NCBI RefSeq assembly: GCF_963583255.1
Contig: NC_084819.1
Location: 1,619,501 to 1,683,500 of the forward strand
Length of the DNA stretch: 64,000 bases
Direction: 5' to 3'
DNA from: Pyrus communis
Taxonomy: Eukaryota; Streptophyta; Magnoliopsida; Rosales; Rosaceae
Part shown: positions 11,680 through 23,066 of the stretch, one piece after another
How positions within the stretch are numbered: the first letter of the stretch is position 1
Layout: every line of letters begins with the position of its first letter
The notes under the pieces: model-generated
The model's database searches: none
Told to the model about the DNA's origin: nothing
What the model saw: the letters and a program-made list of their open reading frames with translations, nothing else
Position numbers and translations under genes: made by a program

Positions 11680-12019
11680 TTGGTTGGGTGCCAGCACAAT
11701 TTGTAGGGATGAAGATGCATTTGTACCAGCGCATTTTTTAGACTTTGTGCCAACACATTTTTTAGGGTTGGAGATGCATTTGGCCAATTACTGTTCATTG
11801 GGGTAAATCACTATTCATTTAAGTGGATTAAATGGGCTGGGTGCCAGCGCATTTTTAGTGGTGGAGTTGCTATAAAGGTGAGGGAATCTGAGAGCATATG
11901 GGAGAAGAAGTGATGCGGGGACAAAGGACATAAGAGACTCACGTGGGGGGGGGGGGGGGTGGGGGGGGGGGGGGTCCCACCATGCAAAAAATCCAACACG
12001 AAAAATATTAAAATAATAA
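11680..12019. repeat. GGTGCCAGCGCA-type repeats and a G-tract, unit 1
   Basis: Contains three spaced GTGCCA(G/A)C(G/A)CA motifs (11690-11850), another likely subterminal part of the Harbinger-like element. At 11945-11974 there is a tract of 15 G, one T and 14 G. In unit 2 the same place (28852-28860) has a short G-run, so the tract has expanded here or contracted there. Confidence 0.7.
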
Positions 12020-13040
12020 AGCGTAGTTTATCTAGAATAATGAATTTACCAGAATGGCCTTGAAGATCGTGAGTTCGTAAAATTTTAACCATAATTCCGG
12101 TTTTGATTCCGCTTTGCGTCTACACGTTCGTACTATTAAGTACTTCGAGAATACAATAAAGTAGTAACTCGTATGCATCACGAAAAGACAATTAATGAAA
12201 GTTAACAATCTCACCTCCAGGAGCATTGTAGTCAATTCACTCTTTTAAAATTAATAAAATCATATAATTAGGGACAGATTGTCACAGTAATGGTGGCATG
12301 TATGCACGATTGTGGCGCAGTGGTAATGGCAACAATGGTGGTGGTAGTGGCTATGATAGTGTAGAAGGAGCATTTGTAATGGTAGGTGGTGGTGGTAGCT
12401 CTCCATAGATAAATTGTGTCAAGACGGATGCATTCTGTAATTGTTTTAAATTAATGATTGAATTAAAAAATATTTCATCAAAGGGCTTAACTCCACTTTT
12501 TATTAAGACAACTTTAAAAGCAACCTACATGCTACTTTTAAAAGTTGTTTAAAGGTCATTGGTATTAAAATAAGCCGAATATTTATTTTGTTAAACATTT
12601 ATTTTATTATTTAATTTTAAAATGGATTAGTTTTTGGTGAAAACAAGCAATACCAAACTAGGACTTAGTAGATTAAATTATCAAATGTTAGGGAAGGAGA
12701 ATCGATGGAGATCAAACTCACACTAGAATGCATATTTTCTACCACTACAATAAGACGTCATTTACAGAATTATTGTGTTTTTGCACCTTGTTATCTACAA
12801 AATTAAATTTCAATTTGAATTAGCAATTAAATTTTCTATCCAAGAATTTTTTTTTAAAAAAAAAAATTTACTACTATTAGGCGCTTGGAAAGAGTTCGAA
12901 ATTATCACGATAATTTAAAAGATACAAGAATTTTGAACTTGAAATGCATGAATAGAAACCTAACATTCTATCCACTATAAGACCCCATGCTCCAATCCAA
13001 GATAATACTTGAGAAAGGAGACGCTCCTGAATTACCACCA
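12020..13040. repeat. Array-flank repeat, copy 1 (about 1 kb)
   Basis: Middle copy of the block also found at 6475-7545 and 28905-29925. It carries a GTG-rich tract (12285-12400) and an A/T homopolymer zone near 12846-12868 that differs from unit 2. Beyond about 12892 I find no further differences from unit 2 until about 18580. Confidence 0.8.
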
Positions 13041-14286
13041 TTTAAAGTTTAAACCATAATCCGTACTTTGTCCTAGCCTAGGTGTCGTATCGATGTTGAA
13101 GATATATCATGAACATGTTGCAACGTTCTGTCAGCGAAAATGCAGCGACAATGACACATATAATATCAATACCATATCGACAGTCTGTTCTTTAACCCAC
13201 TGCAATTTATTTTGAACTAATCAGCATCAACGCAGATTAAGAGTTTAAGATAGGTCAAGGGTTCAATCCCTTCCTATGTACCGAAAATAAATAAATACAT
13301 ACGAAACAAACACATGTTAAACTCATAAACTTAAAGATGCAGCATACAAAATTGCAAGCATATTCGTTCATGAAGTTCGAAATAAGTTCAAGTTTTGACT
13401 CCGGTCGTCCTGCTGTCGCGGCTAATGCAACAGATTCCGATCAGTCATCATCGTCGTCATCTGTTCTGCCAAAACGATAAGGAAAACAAAATTCATGTCA
13501 GCAACAAAAACTGAAACCACCCCACAGCATGCATGATTCAAATCCTCTTCAACAGACAGCTAAAGCTCTCGTTAACATTATAGAAAAAGAATTCATTCAA
13601 CAGCCAAATCGGATTAACAGTCCTTATGGTGACCGGTTAATTTTTTCGGAAGATACCCCTCGTAGGTTTAAATCCTAAGTTTTTTTACCAAAGGGTCTAT
13701 CTTCTGAATGTTCTATCACCACAAGGACCATTAATCCAATTTTGCCTAATTAATAATTGCATCGAATATAGGTCAACAATTGCACACAATTAATGGGAGC
13801 CTGCATCCTAACCCTAGTTCCCAAAAATTTCACAATGATAATGAAATAGCAAGGCAAATCAGGGTCATCAACCGAATATATTACACTTTTTTGGCCCTGG
13901 TCAGATGATATTCATCAGATTCGCATTTTAATTGTCCAACTTATTTTATATACATACAACAGCAAACAAGCCTCATCCCACTAAGTAGGGTTGCCTATAT
14001 GGAATCCTAGAACGCCACTGCGCTCGGTTTTGCATCAGATGAAAAAAAGGAACTAACTCATTATACCTCATATTTGTCGATTTCAATAATTAAACCATAT
14101 AATATCGAGTCCGAAAAGCATATTAGCGAGACATGAAAATCTAAATGCCTATTTCCACAGCCCTCATGTAAGCATACTCTAAAGAAAAACACGACTCCCA
14201 TGTAACTGGCAAAAAAATAAAATAAAGCAGAACTCTAAAGAAGACTGAAATACTGACCATTCTTGTACGAAAAGGAATACTGTTTT
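13041..14286 (-). other. PurL 3' flank, unit 1, with a possible 3'-UTR exon
   Basis: No long reading frame. On the minus strand a good acceptor (CGTTTTGGCAG) at about 13471 is followed by AACAGATGACGACGATGATG and a TGA. A GTCAGT-type donor lies just after the PurL stop (about 14257), so this may be a spliced 3' untranslated exon of PurL, or the last exon of a minor isoform. Otherwise AT-rich. The matching unit-2 segment is 29926-31171. Confidence 0.4.
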
Positions 14287-17200
14287 TCAAGAACACCACT
14301 CTCTAGCATTCTGGAACATTCGCAACCAGGGACTAGGGCCTTTCTTTTCCACATCCCATTGCTTGGGATACCAGGGGAATTGCCACATTAAGAAGCAACG
14401 CTCTGGATGAGGCATCATGGCTAGATGCCTCCCATCTGGAGAACAAATTGCTGCAACCCCCAAGGGAGAGCCATTGACGTTGAAAGGGTAAACTTCTGTC
14501 TCATTACCATCATCATCGCAATACCTTACTGGTGCCAACTTTGAGTGAAGCAAACGATCAAGAACACCATCATCGGGGAAATATGCTCTTCCTTCACCAT
14601 GTGCAGCCCACACACCCAATGTACTGCCCTCCATTCCTTTAAACATTATAGCTGGCGAGTCCTTTATTGCCACACTGGTGAATCGGCATTCAAACCGTCC
14701 AGACTCGTTGTGAATGAACCTGGGCTGCGAAGGGTCCCCACCACCACCTAGCACACCACCAACTTGAGGACCCGGGACCCACCCCAAAAGGGCCATAAGC
14801 TGACACCCGTTGCAAACTCCAAGACTAAAAGTGTCTGGCCGCTTGTAAAACTCTTGAAATTGATTTAGAAGGGGCTGATTAAATCGAATCGATGCAGACC
14901 AACCTTTTGCAGAATCAAGCACATCGGCGTAGCTAAAACCTCCAACAAACGCAATTCCACGGAATTCATGCAATGAAATGGTTCCATTAAGAAGGTCTGA
15001 CATTGTAACATCCCATGGTTCAAAACCAGAAGCATAAAATGCTGCCGACATTTCTCTGTCCCCATTGCTGCCTTCTTCTCGGATTATAGCCACTTTTGGT
15101 TTGCAAGCGATGGTCATATACTTTTCATCTGTGAAAGAAGGAGTGAAAGACAAATCCCATGAGGGCTCATGCCTATCTTTCAACCCTTCTTTTTCTAGAT
15201 CCACACAAGAAGCCAACCTTTGAAGTCTTTCCAGCTGAAAACTAGTGTCCTCCCACAAGTCCCTTAGAAAAGAAGTACTCTCATTCAAATGTGTAACCCC
15301 ATCAACCTTTAACTCTACTGAGGGTGTGGCACTTACTTGACCAATATTCTCAGCCAAAATATTGTAACTGCTCAGTTTTTCCAACACCAAATCTAAGTCA
15401 TTCCGGCTTACCTCAATAACCAGACCAAGTTCTTCAGCAAAAAGCGTTTGGAATAGGCCCTTCCCATGTGAAGTCAAGTCCAAAGTTATGCCACAATTCC
15501 CAGAAAATGCCATTTCAAGGGCACAGACCAGTAGCCCACCATCACTAATATCATGACCAGCAGAGATCAATTCGTCAGAAAGAAGGTCCTGAACTCCCTC
15601 AAAAACTCGTTTTAGATAAGGAACATCCTCAATGTCAGGGCAGTCATTGCCAACTTGGTCAAAAACCTGAGCAAGAGCAGACCCACCTAACCTCCGCTTT
15701 CCCTTTGCCAAATCAATGTGAAGCAGCACGCCATCATCCTTGAGCTTTAAATCTGGGGTTACTGTTTTTGTTATGTCAGGACAAGTGCAATAAACACTCA
15801 TTACAAGATTGCCAGGTGCCTTAACAACCTCGCCTGCAACATGGGCTGCCATGGAAAGACTGTCCTTCCCGCCATCAATTGCAATACCAAGTTCGATCAT
15901 TGCCTCTGAAAGAGCTGTAGCAGCATCATACATAGCTGCTCCTTCCCCATCAAGCTTGGCTGCATACATCCAATTCCCGCTGGCTTTAACATCAGATAGA
16001 GAAGTGACCTTTGCCCAAACAAGATTTGTGAGTGCTTCTCCCACAGCCAATCTCGCCATTGCTTTTGGATCCAGCAAACCTTTGATTGGCTGCTCCCCAA
16101 TGGCACATGCACCTCCAGTCACATCAGTAAAAGTCTGCGCTATTACTGCAACATCAGAGAGAGGAATTTGCAAGGGCCCAACAGTTTGCTGCTGTGCTAC
16201 GAGACCTGTAACACACCTGTCTACTTTGGATGTCAAGAAGCGCTTTGAACAAACAGATGGAAGTCTCAACACCCTCTTAAGTGAATCCATCACTGTTATT
16301 CCAGGAGCAATATCAAGTGGTTCTCGTGCATCAATCGTCCTGTGGAATTCAAAACTTTTCTGTGGCATATCACCAAGTACTTTCTCAAGCTCCAAATCGA
16401 CTGCAGGAGGAGGGGGAGGGAGTCCACTAGATTCACATTTTTTAATAGCTAAGCTATCAATTAAAACAGCACGTCCCTCACCATTTATTGTTCCAATAAC
16501 AGCCATAGAAACCCTTTCTCTTTCACATATTGATTGCAAGAGGTGGCGGCTTTCAGGCTTCACCAAGATTGCATCTTGCTCCTGGTATTCTGCACCCCAT
16601 ATCTCCAAGACAGACATTGTGTGATCACCAACTACAATTGCCCGGATATCAATCTGGCCGCCCTTGGGGTATATAATTTCCTTAACAACATTGCAGTTTC
16701 CACCTGCCCCCTGATCATGAATGCTAATGATAGGGTTATTATCCCCCATCTCAATACAGGCACGGACCACACGATAAAGTTTCTGTGCCATCTCTGCATC
16801 TCCACGCTGTACAGCATTAAAATCAAGCTCCGCATCATTCTGGCCGCTAACCATGCTCGATGCTGCCCCACCCCCCATTCCAATACGATAAGCAGGGCCT
16901 CCAATTTTAACAACCAGCATACCAATGTCAGGCTCACCTTTTGTTATATGGGTGTGATCAATCTGCCCAATGCCTCCACTAAACATGATTGGCTTCAACC
17001 ATTCTCTCCTGTCTCCACTTGGAAGTCTCATTCCAAATGTTCTAGTGTAGCCCTGAATCAAGGGCTCACCAAATTTGTTCCCGTAGTCTGATGCACCATT
17101 GCTAGCATCTATAAGGATCTGCAGAGGTGGAGCCAAATTTGACGGATAAGCAAAAGACGGATCTTCCCAAGGTGCATAAGAGCCCTCCATATTGAGATTC

Positions 17201-18649
17201 CCAACACAATAACCAGCTGTAGATGCTACAACAAAAGACCCTCTTCCAGTCGCATGGGTATCCCTGATTCGACCTCCTGCGCCTGTCTCCGCACCAGGGT
17301 AAGGCGCTACAGCACATGGGAAATTATGGGTCTCAGCAGTAAATAAAATATCAAGGTACCGAGTAGCTATGCTCAATGGACATGTTGAACCTGGCTCAAC
17401 CGGTCGCATTTGCTTTACAAGAAACCCCTTGATTGCACTTGAGTTATCCTTGAAGCCAATTACAGAATTGTTTGGGTTTGCCTGCAACGTGCTCTTCACA
17501 ATCTGCATCAGAGTTCTATCCATAGGCTGTCCATCTATAATAATTTTGCCAGTAAAAAACCAGTGCCTACTATGCTCACTGTTGGATTGTGCAATATCAA
17601 ACAGCTCAACTGTTGTTGGATTCCTCTGGATTTCATCCTTGAATAGCCTAGTGTAGTACTGGAGATCCTGCTCATCAAATGCCAAACCCATTTCCTGATT
17701 TATCTCCTCCAATGCCTTCCGACCCCTCTCCATGACATGTACATGACGAACTTCATCCGGAACTACACTCGTTTCAAATGAAACTAGCTTCTGGGCATAC
17801 ACACACTCAGTCATTCGATCATGAACCAGTGCAGCAAACTCATTAATCTGATGATCTTGAAGTGATCCCTTACTAAACAGCAAGTACCTCCTTGACCGTT
17901 CCAAACGAGTCACCTCTGTCAACCCACATGCTCGACAAATTGATACAGCATTCGAAGACCAGGCTGTTGTAAATGACAACCTAGGACCAACCTCAACAAT
18001 AACTGTACTAAGCCCTTCCTGCCTTTTCTTTTCAAGAAAGCTCTCAGTCCCCAAATTCTCGGGCTCATAAGTCTCCTGAAGAAGCCACTTCAAAACCAAA
18101 ACCTTGTCGCTAGAAAGTGGCGAGTCAAGGCCAATGTTGAAGCACTGCTCAGTTTTCAAACCTACAATCTGATCCGTGATCTTTGTCTGAACCGTCTTCA
18201 GAAGCTCAGCTGTTGCACTCTCCTGAATGAGCGGGATGCGAAAAAAATGAATAACTTCAGCTGCAGGCTTCTCAACCAAGCTTGACTGCTCATCATCTAC
18301 CAAGCTGCTCACACCACCAGAAACCACAGCTCTGGGCTTTTCTTGAGCACGACACCTCAAAGAAACACCTCTCCTATTACCAAAACTGGGAGCTGAACTT
18401 CTCCCGTGAAGCGAGCCCCAAAGCACCTGGCTTCTTCCCTTAACCGAGTTCCTCTGCAAAAAAAGGCTCTGCCTATTCGTGCCCTGCCAAATAAAACCAA
18501 GCGACATACAGCTTTCGATTTTGATCGACATTTTCTACCAAAATGCTACAATTTTTCAAAGCAATAATAAAAAAACAAAGAAAAAAATGGTAACGAAGAA
18601 TACTTACTCGTAAGAACTCGGCGGCGGCTGTTTCCCGAATACCGGCCAT
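14287..18649 (-). CDS. PURL: Phosphoribosylformylglycinamidine synthase (FGAM synthase, PurL), unit 1 copy
   Basis: Step four of de novo purine synthesis: FGAR, glutamine and ATP give FGAM, in plastids or mitochondria by family knowledge. I infer two exons, 18608-18649 and 14287-18483, joined in frame (CGA/GGC) through a GTAAGT donor and a TTTGGCAG acceptor, giving 1,412 residues starting MAGIRETAAAEFLR-GTNRQ. An ATG at 18531 also opens the frame, but its first 16 codons read through the intron end. A transit-like basic/Ser region is followed by the substrate and ATP domains (AETHNFP, GAETGAGGRIRD, GMGGGAASS, SIHDQGAGGN, GHDISDGG, GACAIGEQP). The C-terminal class-I glutaminase starts near VAIIREEGSNGDREM, with Cys in GVCNGCQL at about 1238 and His/Glu in PHPER at about 1373. 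Full length for the family. Head-to-head with FKBP62. Confidence 0.95.
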
Positions 18650-19451
18650 AATCTCAACCTTGAAGAAACTAGAGATTAAATTTTAATTATATATAATAAA
18701 TTCTTGTTAAATAATTAAACGTCTTTCAATTTTAGTTAAACTTCGTTGAGATGATCATTCAATTCTATTACGATTCAAATTATGAACCGACCCTAAACGG
18801 AAAAGGATTCTCATCGGATGGACGGTCCTGATCACTATATTCTTAAAATCCTCAGAAAAAAAAAAATCCTGTGATGGAGGCCAAACTAATTTATATATTT
18901 TATTTATTTTTAATGGAATAATTATTTCTTTTATTTGTTGCCATAATTGATAATATTTATGAAACCTAATATTTATGAAATTAGAGATTAAATTTTAATT
19001 ATATATAATAAATTCTCGTTAAATAATTAAACGTCTTTCAATTTTAGTTAAACTTCGTTGAGATGATCATTCAATTATATTCTGATTCAAATTATGAACC
19101 GACCCTAAACGAAAAAAGATTCTTATCAGATGGACGGTCCTGATTACTATATTCTTATCATAATTATATTATGACTCAAACTAATTTATATATTTTATTT
19201 ATTTTTAATGGAATTTTATTTTTTTTATTGCGAGACTGTATCTTATAACAAAGTTCGTCAAAAATGGAGATAATTCTGGAACCATCCTGACCATGTCACG
19301 TTTCAGAACTCTCTAGACTCTCCTCTCTTTTTCTCTCTCCTCTGCCTCTCTCTCTCCGCAATTCGAAAAAGCCTCTGCATTCACTGTTCTGTTTCGCGCT
19401 TGCTTGTTCAATAGCATTAAACGCCCATTGCAATCGGGTCAGGAAGTTGCC
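18650..19451. repeat. Shared PurL/FKBP62 intergenic region, about 307-bp repeats, unit 1
   Basis: Divergent promoter region of PurL (-) and FKBP62 (+). It contains roughly two copies of an AT-rich repeat whose landmarks are TTGTTGCCATAATTGATAAT, AATTAAACGTCTTTCAATTT, GAGATGATCATTCAATT and GATGGACGGTCCTGAT. Unit 2 has about three copies. A possible heat-shock element (TTCTGGAA) lies at about 19273. Downstream of it the TATAAAT segment present in unit 2 is missing. Confidence 0.75.
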
Positions 19452-19659
19452 ATGGAAGACGACTTTGATTTCTCAGCTGCCACCAACAGCCTCAACGACC
19501 CCGGTGACTTGGACCTTCCCGACGCCGAGGACGACGCAACTAGCCCAACTCTCAAGGTTGGTGATGAGAAGGAGATCGGGAAGAACGGCCTCGAGAAGAA
19601 GCTCCTTAAAGAGGGTGAAGGCTGGGACACTCCCGGCTCCGGCGACGAAGTTGAAGGTA

Positions 19660-19702
<43 letters not shown>

Positions 19703-20478
19703 TATACTTATACACACGCGCATACATACATATACATATATGTGTGTTGTTTGATGGTGAGGCGTTGGTACTAATTGGCTGGTGGTAATTTTGCAGTGCA
19801 TTACACTGGGACTCTGCTGGACGGAACCAAATTCGATTCGAGCCGTGACCGTGGGACCCCTTTCAAGTTCAATCTCGGACAAGGTGATTGATTCATTTCC
19901 ACTTTATCATTGTTTTCAATTGTGTTTATATATGTAAAGGGCGACCATAAGCCAACAAGGCTCTCACTTTGTGAGGGGTGGGGAACATTTATCGCAGCCT
20001 TACTCTTGCTTTGAAATGAGGCTGTTTTTATGACTCGAATTCGTGATCTTTCGGTCCCAATGGAGCAATTCTTGATTCGAGAGGATAACATTTTGTTAAA
20101 TTTTCCTAGCCGTATTTTGGGTTATGATTCAATTGGTTAATTTCAGGACAAGTGATTAAGGGATGGGATGAAGGAATCAAAACCATGAAGAAGGGCGAAA
20201 ATGCGGTTTTCACCAATACCATTATGCTTGAAGCGAAATCCATCAACAGTACAAGAATGTGCACGCTGCATCAACAGTACAAGAATCCATCACCAATACC
20301 ATTATCGTATAGACTAGAGAGAGTGGCTAAAAAGTTGGAGTACCTTATATGCACGCTGCATCTCCCCTTCGGTTTCATATTCAACAAAAGCATATCCGCG
20401 CGAAGCACCAGTTACTGGAAAAATTGCACCAATCAAATTACAAAGATGGACTCTCATAGCATTACAGTGTCAAAATAG
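19452..20478 (+). pseudogene. FKBP62/ROF1 5' part fused to antisense U11/U12-35K, unit 1
   Basis: Exons 19452-19656, 19797-19883 and 20147-20215 match the intact FKBP62 of unit 2 (acidic N-terminus [10 protein letters not shown], then [20 protein letters not shown] and [17 protein letters not shown]). At 20211-20215 the FKBP exon switches, at a shared CACCA, into the reverse strand of the U11/U12-35K gene. The frame runs on through that foreign DNA for about 88 codons to a stop at 20478. Only half of the first FKBP domain remains; the other two FK domains and the TPR part are lost. A TA microsatellite (19666-19695) lies in intron 1. The 28-bp promoter piece carrying the TATA box in unit 2 is absent. 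Confidence 0.88.
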
Positions 20479-21168
20479 AAACATAAAATTCTGCAAGCCA
20501 GTATGCAGACTATATTACTATTCAAGAGCATTGTAGTTGTAATGTTGCGAAATTTTGTACGCAGCTCGAATTCAAAGCAAAATTAAGAAGCTCACCAATG
20601 TGCCTGACCAAGCGCAAGCTTTTGACCCGACCGTACTTGCTCATAGCCTGAAAACCCAAGTTCAAACTTTGTTTTTAGACCAAGAACTTCCACTTAATTG
20701 GGTTTCTACCGATCACAGTTGAACAACTTTCTTCCTATTTCTTTCTTTTCTCAATTTTCTGGGCAACCAAACAGAAAGTGAGAGAGAGCGAGAGAGATGA
20801 ACCTTGCGAAGAGTGCGTTCGGTAGTGAGATGAGAAAGGTGACCAACGAAGAGAGTGCAATAAGGATCGCCGAGGAGCTTGGGGTCGCCCAGGGGGTCAT
20901 CTGCAAAAGAAAAAGAGTTACAGGGCCAAAGTATAAATAAGAAGAAGCAAAGGGTAGGGATATAAGAGAAAAAAGGAAAAAAGGAGGAGAAGAGAGAGTG
21001 TGTGTGGTTACAGAGGCCAGCGGAGGAGCAGAGGAAGGCTCGGTAGACGGCGTTGTCGTGAGGGAGAGTGTCGGTGCCGTCTATGCTTCCCGCCTGAATC
21101 GGATGATACGCCTCCGAGTAGAACACCGCGTTTAAGTTTCCGTTCACGTTTCGTCCGCCCCCACTCAT
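20216..21168 (-). pseudogene. U11/U12-35K 5' exons 1-4, unit 1
   Basis: Exons 21012-21168, 20803-20900, 20597-20648 and 20345-20415 match unit 2 ([51 protein letters not shown]). They code for the RRM, but exons 5-7 are missing. The DNA at 20220-20340 is scrambled, with CATCAACAGTACAAGAAT repeated, before it meets FKBP62 exon 3. The last exon is stranded 4 kb away at 24739-25125, with eS8 and FKBP62 pieces between. Confidence 0.88.
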
Positions 21169-21599
21169 CGTCGCATAATCTCTGTCTGTCTTCAGAAGCA
21201 ATGCAAATTCATGGACAGAACAGGTGGGCTTTATAGAGGTATTTTCTGGGCCCATTTTGTTTCCGGCCCACGTTTTTATTTGCAACGCATTGACTCAAAC
21301 GGGCCAAAAAAATATGATGCTCAGCCCATGCTTTCTCGGTTTTGAACCGAGGGAGCATATTGACTGAAAAAAGTATGTGGGTTTTCAAATTATTCCAACA
21401 ACATTTGGAATCGAATTCATAACAACTGAAATCCTCAATCCGGGTTTGAACTCCCATGAATGTATTTCGTTATCGAAAGTACGATGTTGTGTAGTTCCGG
21501 GACTGTTTAACAAGCGGAATTAGTCTGTCATCAATGTAAGATGGTGGCTCTTATATCAGCGTCAACAAACTGTTTATGCAGCAACGCCAACACCCTCTC

Positions 21600-22694
21600 G
21601 CTTCTTCCTCTAGAGCTTGGCCATGTAAAACTCAGGCTCCTTACCTTCCAAGATGTGCCTGACAGATTAGTTTACGAAACAAAATAAGATGATGCAGAAA
21701 ACAAATACAATCGAATGTATTAAAACGAGTTATTAAACTCAGCCATCAGCTCTGCCCTGCCACAGTCGCAAGGACGGGAAGATATATGCAAAGCCAAAAA
21801 TCACTCACCCCCAAACTGTCCTTCAATCTGGGAGTTTAGCGTGCAAACTTGCTGATGCTTCTCAAGCTTTCCGGCGGCATTACTCTTCTTTGCTTCCTCC
21901 GTAGTTCCTTCTCCTTCCTGCTTGTACATATAAAGATAGAACTAGTTAGTGTGATGATGAAATGAAATTGTCATTCACCTCATGATAAAAAAACATAACA
22001 CAATCCATTGATCATGGTATTGAGCTTAAAAATTCTCATTTCCTCCATCTAAATTTTGTATATTAAGCATCGTGAAAGAAACTAGGCAATGGGAAATCCA
22101 GGAATATCAAATGCATTATACAGCACATGAGACGGAGAAACAGCCTCTTTGCTAAGCAAGGCTGCGTACAATAGACGTTCTTCCCCCAACTCTCGCAACC
22201 CGGGAGCCTTGTTGACTTGGGATCGCCCATTCTTTTTTTATAAAGCACATGAGGCAGTGATGATTAGAAGATTATGGCAAGTAGAGGAGGGTTAACTAAC
22301 CACTGGACGAAACATAAATGAGTAATAAAACCCGTTTAGATTCATTCAAGTAAAAAACAACAAATAAAATACAGTGCATGATTCATCGTGGCAGCCAGGG
22401 CATCTCACCTGTGCACTCTCCGTCATTCCATACCAAGCCTCCAAACTTGGGAATTGCTCGCCAAGACCTGAATTCACAAAAGGTGTGTGAATTCACAAAA
22501 AGCCTGCCTATGGGGTATCCTTCTTAGCAACAGCAGACTTCTTCTTTCTGCCAATTTCAACTCCATAATGCTGGAGGTACCATTGCTTAAATGGAGCTGC
22601 ATCCACCTGGACAATGGTGCTTTTCACCCGAGTTTGTGTTCTAACAAGCTCATTGTTTAAGGCATTGTATACAACATCCAGGAGACGGGTTTTT
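21600..22694 (-). pseudogene. Ribosomal protein eS8 pseudogene, unit 1
   Basis: Three coding pieces lie in eS8 order on the minus strand. 22694-22508 encodes [40 protein letters not shown] and a stop. About 21921-21806 encodes [25 protein letters not shown]. About 21661-21611 encodes ILEGKEPEFYMAKL then a stop. The eS8 core GRLLA.ISSRPGQCGRADGY is missing and there is an in-frame stop, so it is dead. Intron-like gaps remain, so it arose by DNA duplication and not by retroposition. An extra conserved stretch at about 22411-22470 I cannot place. The 5' side is cut where it joins FKBP62 exon 5. Confidence 0.85.
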
Positions 22695-23066
22695 GAGAAA
22701 AGGTCCTTTGACAGTAAAGCCACAATGTGAGTCCTGTGCCCATATGCTTACTTGTTGATTGCTTATTTTATTGAGAGTATTCAAATTTATTCACAAGATG
22801 AAAACTTAACAGCTGTAATTTTGTAGATGGATTTGGCGAGGCGGGAAGGCCAGCTATAGGGGATGAAGGCGCTGTGCTGCCAAATGCGACCCTTGAGATA
22901 GCGCTCAAGTTGGTATCGTGGAAGACGGTTTCTGATGTTACCAAAGATAACAAGGTCCTCAAAAAGTGAGAGAGTACAACAAGAAGGGCGCGCAGTTCTA
23001 CGGCAACATATTTGCAAAAATGAACAACAGGAGCTGGTGCCGATGACCATCGACAGTAAGGCTTGA
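22695..23066 (+). pseudogene. FKBP62/ROF1 3' remnant, unit 1
   Basis: Starts inside exon 5 (GAAAAGGTCC...AAGCCACAAT, to 22727) and continues through its intron into exon 6 (22827-22966, YGFGEAG...). It then jumps from AAGGTCCTCAAAAAG straight to the last exon (GAGAGTACAACAAG... to the stop at 23064). Exons 7-11 (third FK domain and TPR) are absent. The jump sits on a short AAAG shared by both sides. Further frame damage: TGAACAACAGGAGC for the intact TGAACAAGCAGGAGC. Confidence 0.87.

Noticed and set aside
15809..16624. 271-codon frame on the plus strand (also at 32694-33509)
   Set aside because: Lies antisense within the conserved PurL coding exon; a shadow frame with no recognisable domain.
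16534..17091. 185-codon plus-strand frame (also 33419-33976)
   Set aside because: Antisense shadow of PurL.
19439..19882. 147-codon minus-strand frame containing an IYIYIYIY run
   Set aside because: Antisense of FKBP62 exon 1 reading through a TA microsatellite.
22063..22248. 61-codon minus-strand frame containing CTQPCLAKRLF
   Set aside because: Lies in an eS8 pseudogene intron, with no conservation of frame in the unit-2 copy.
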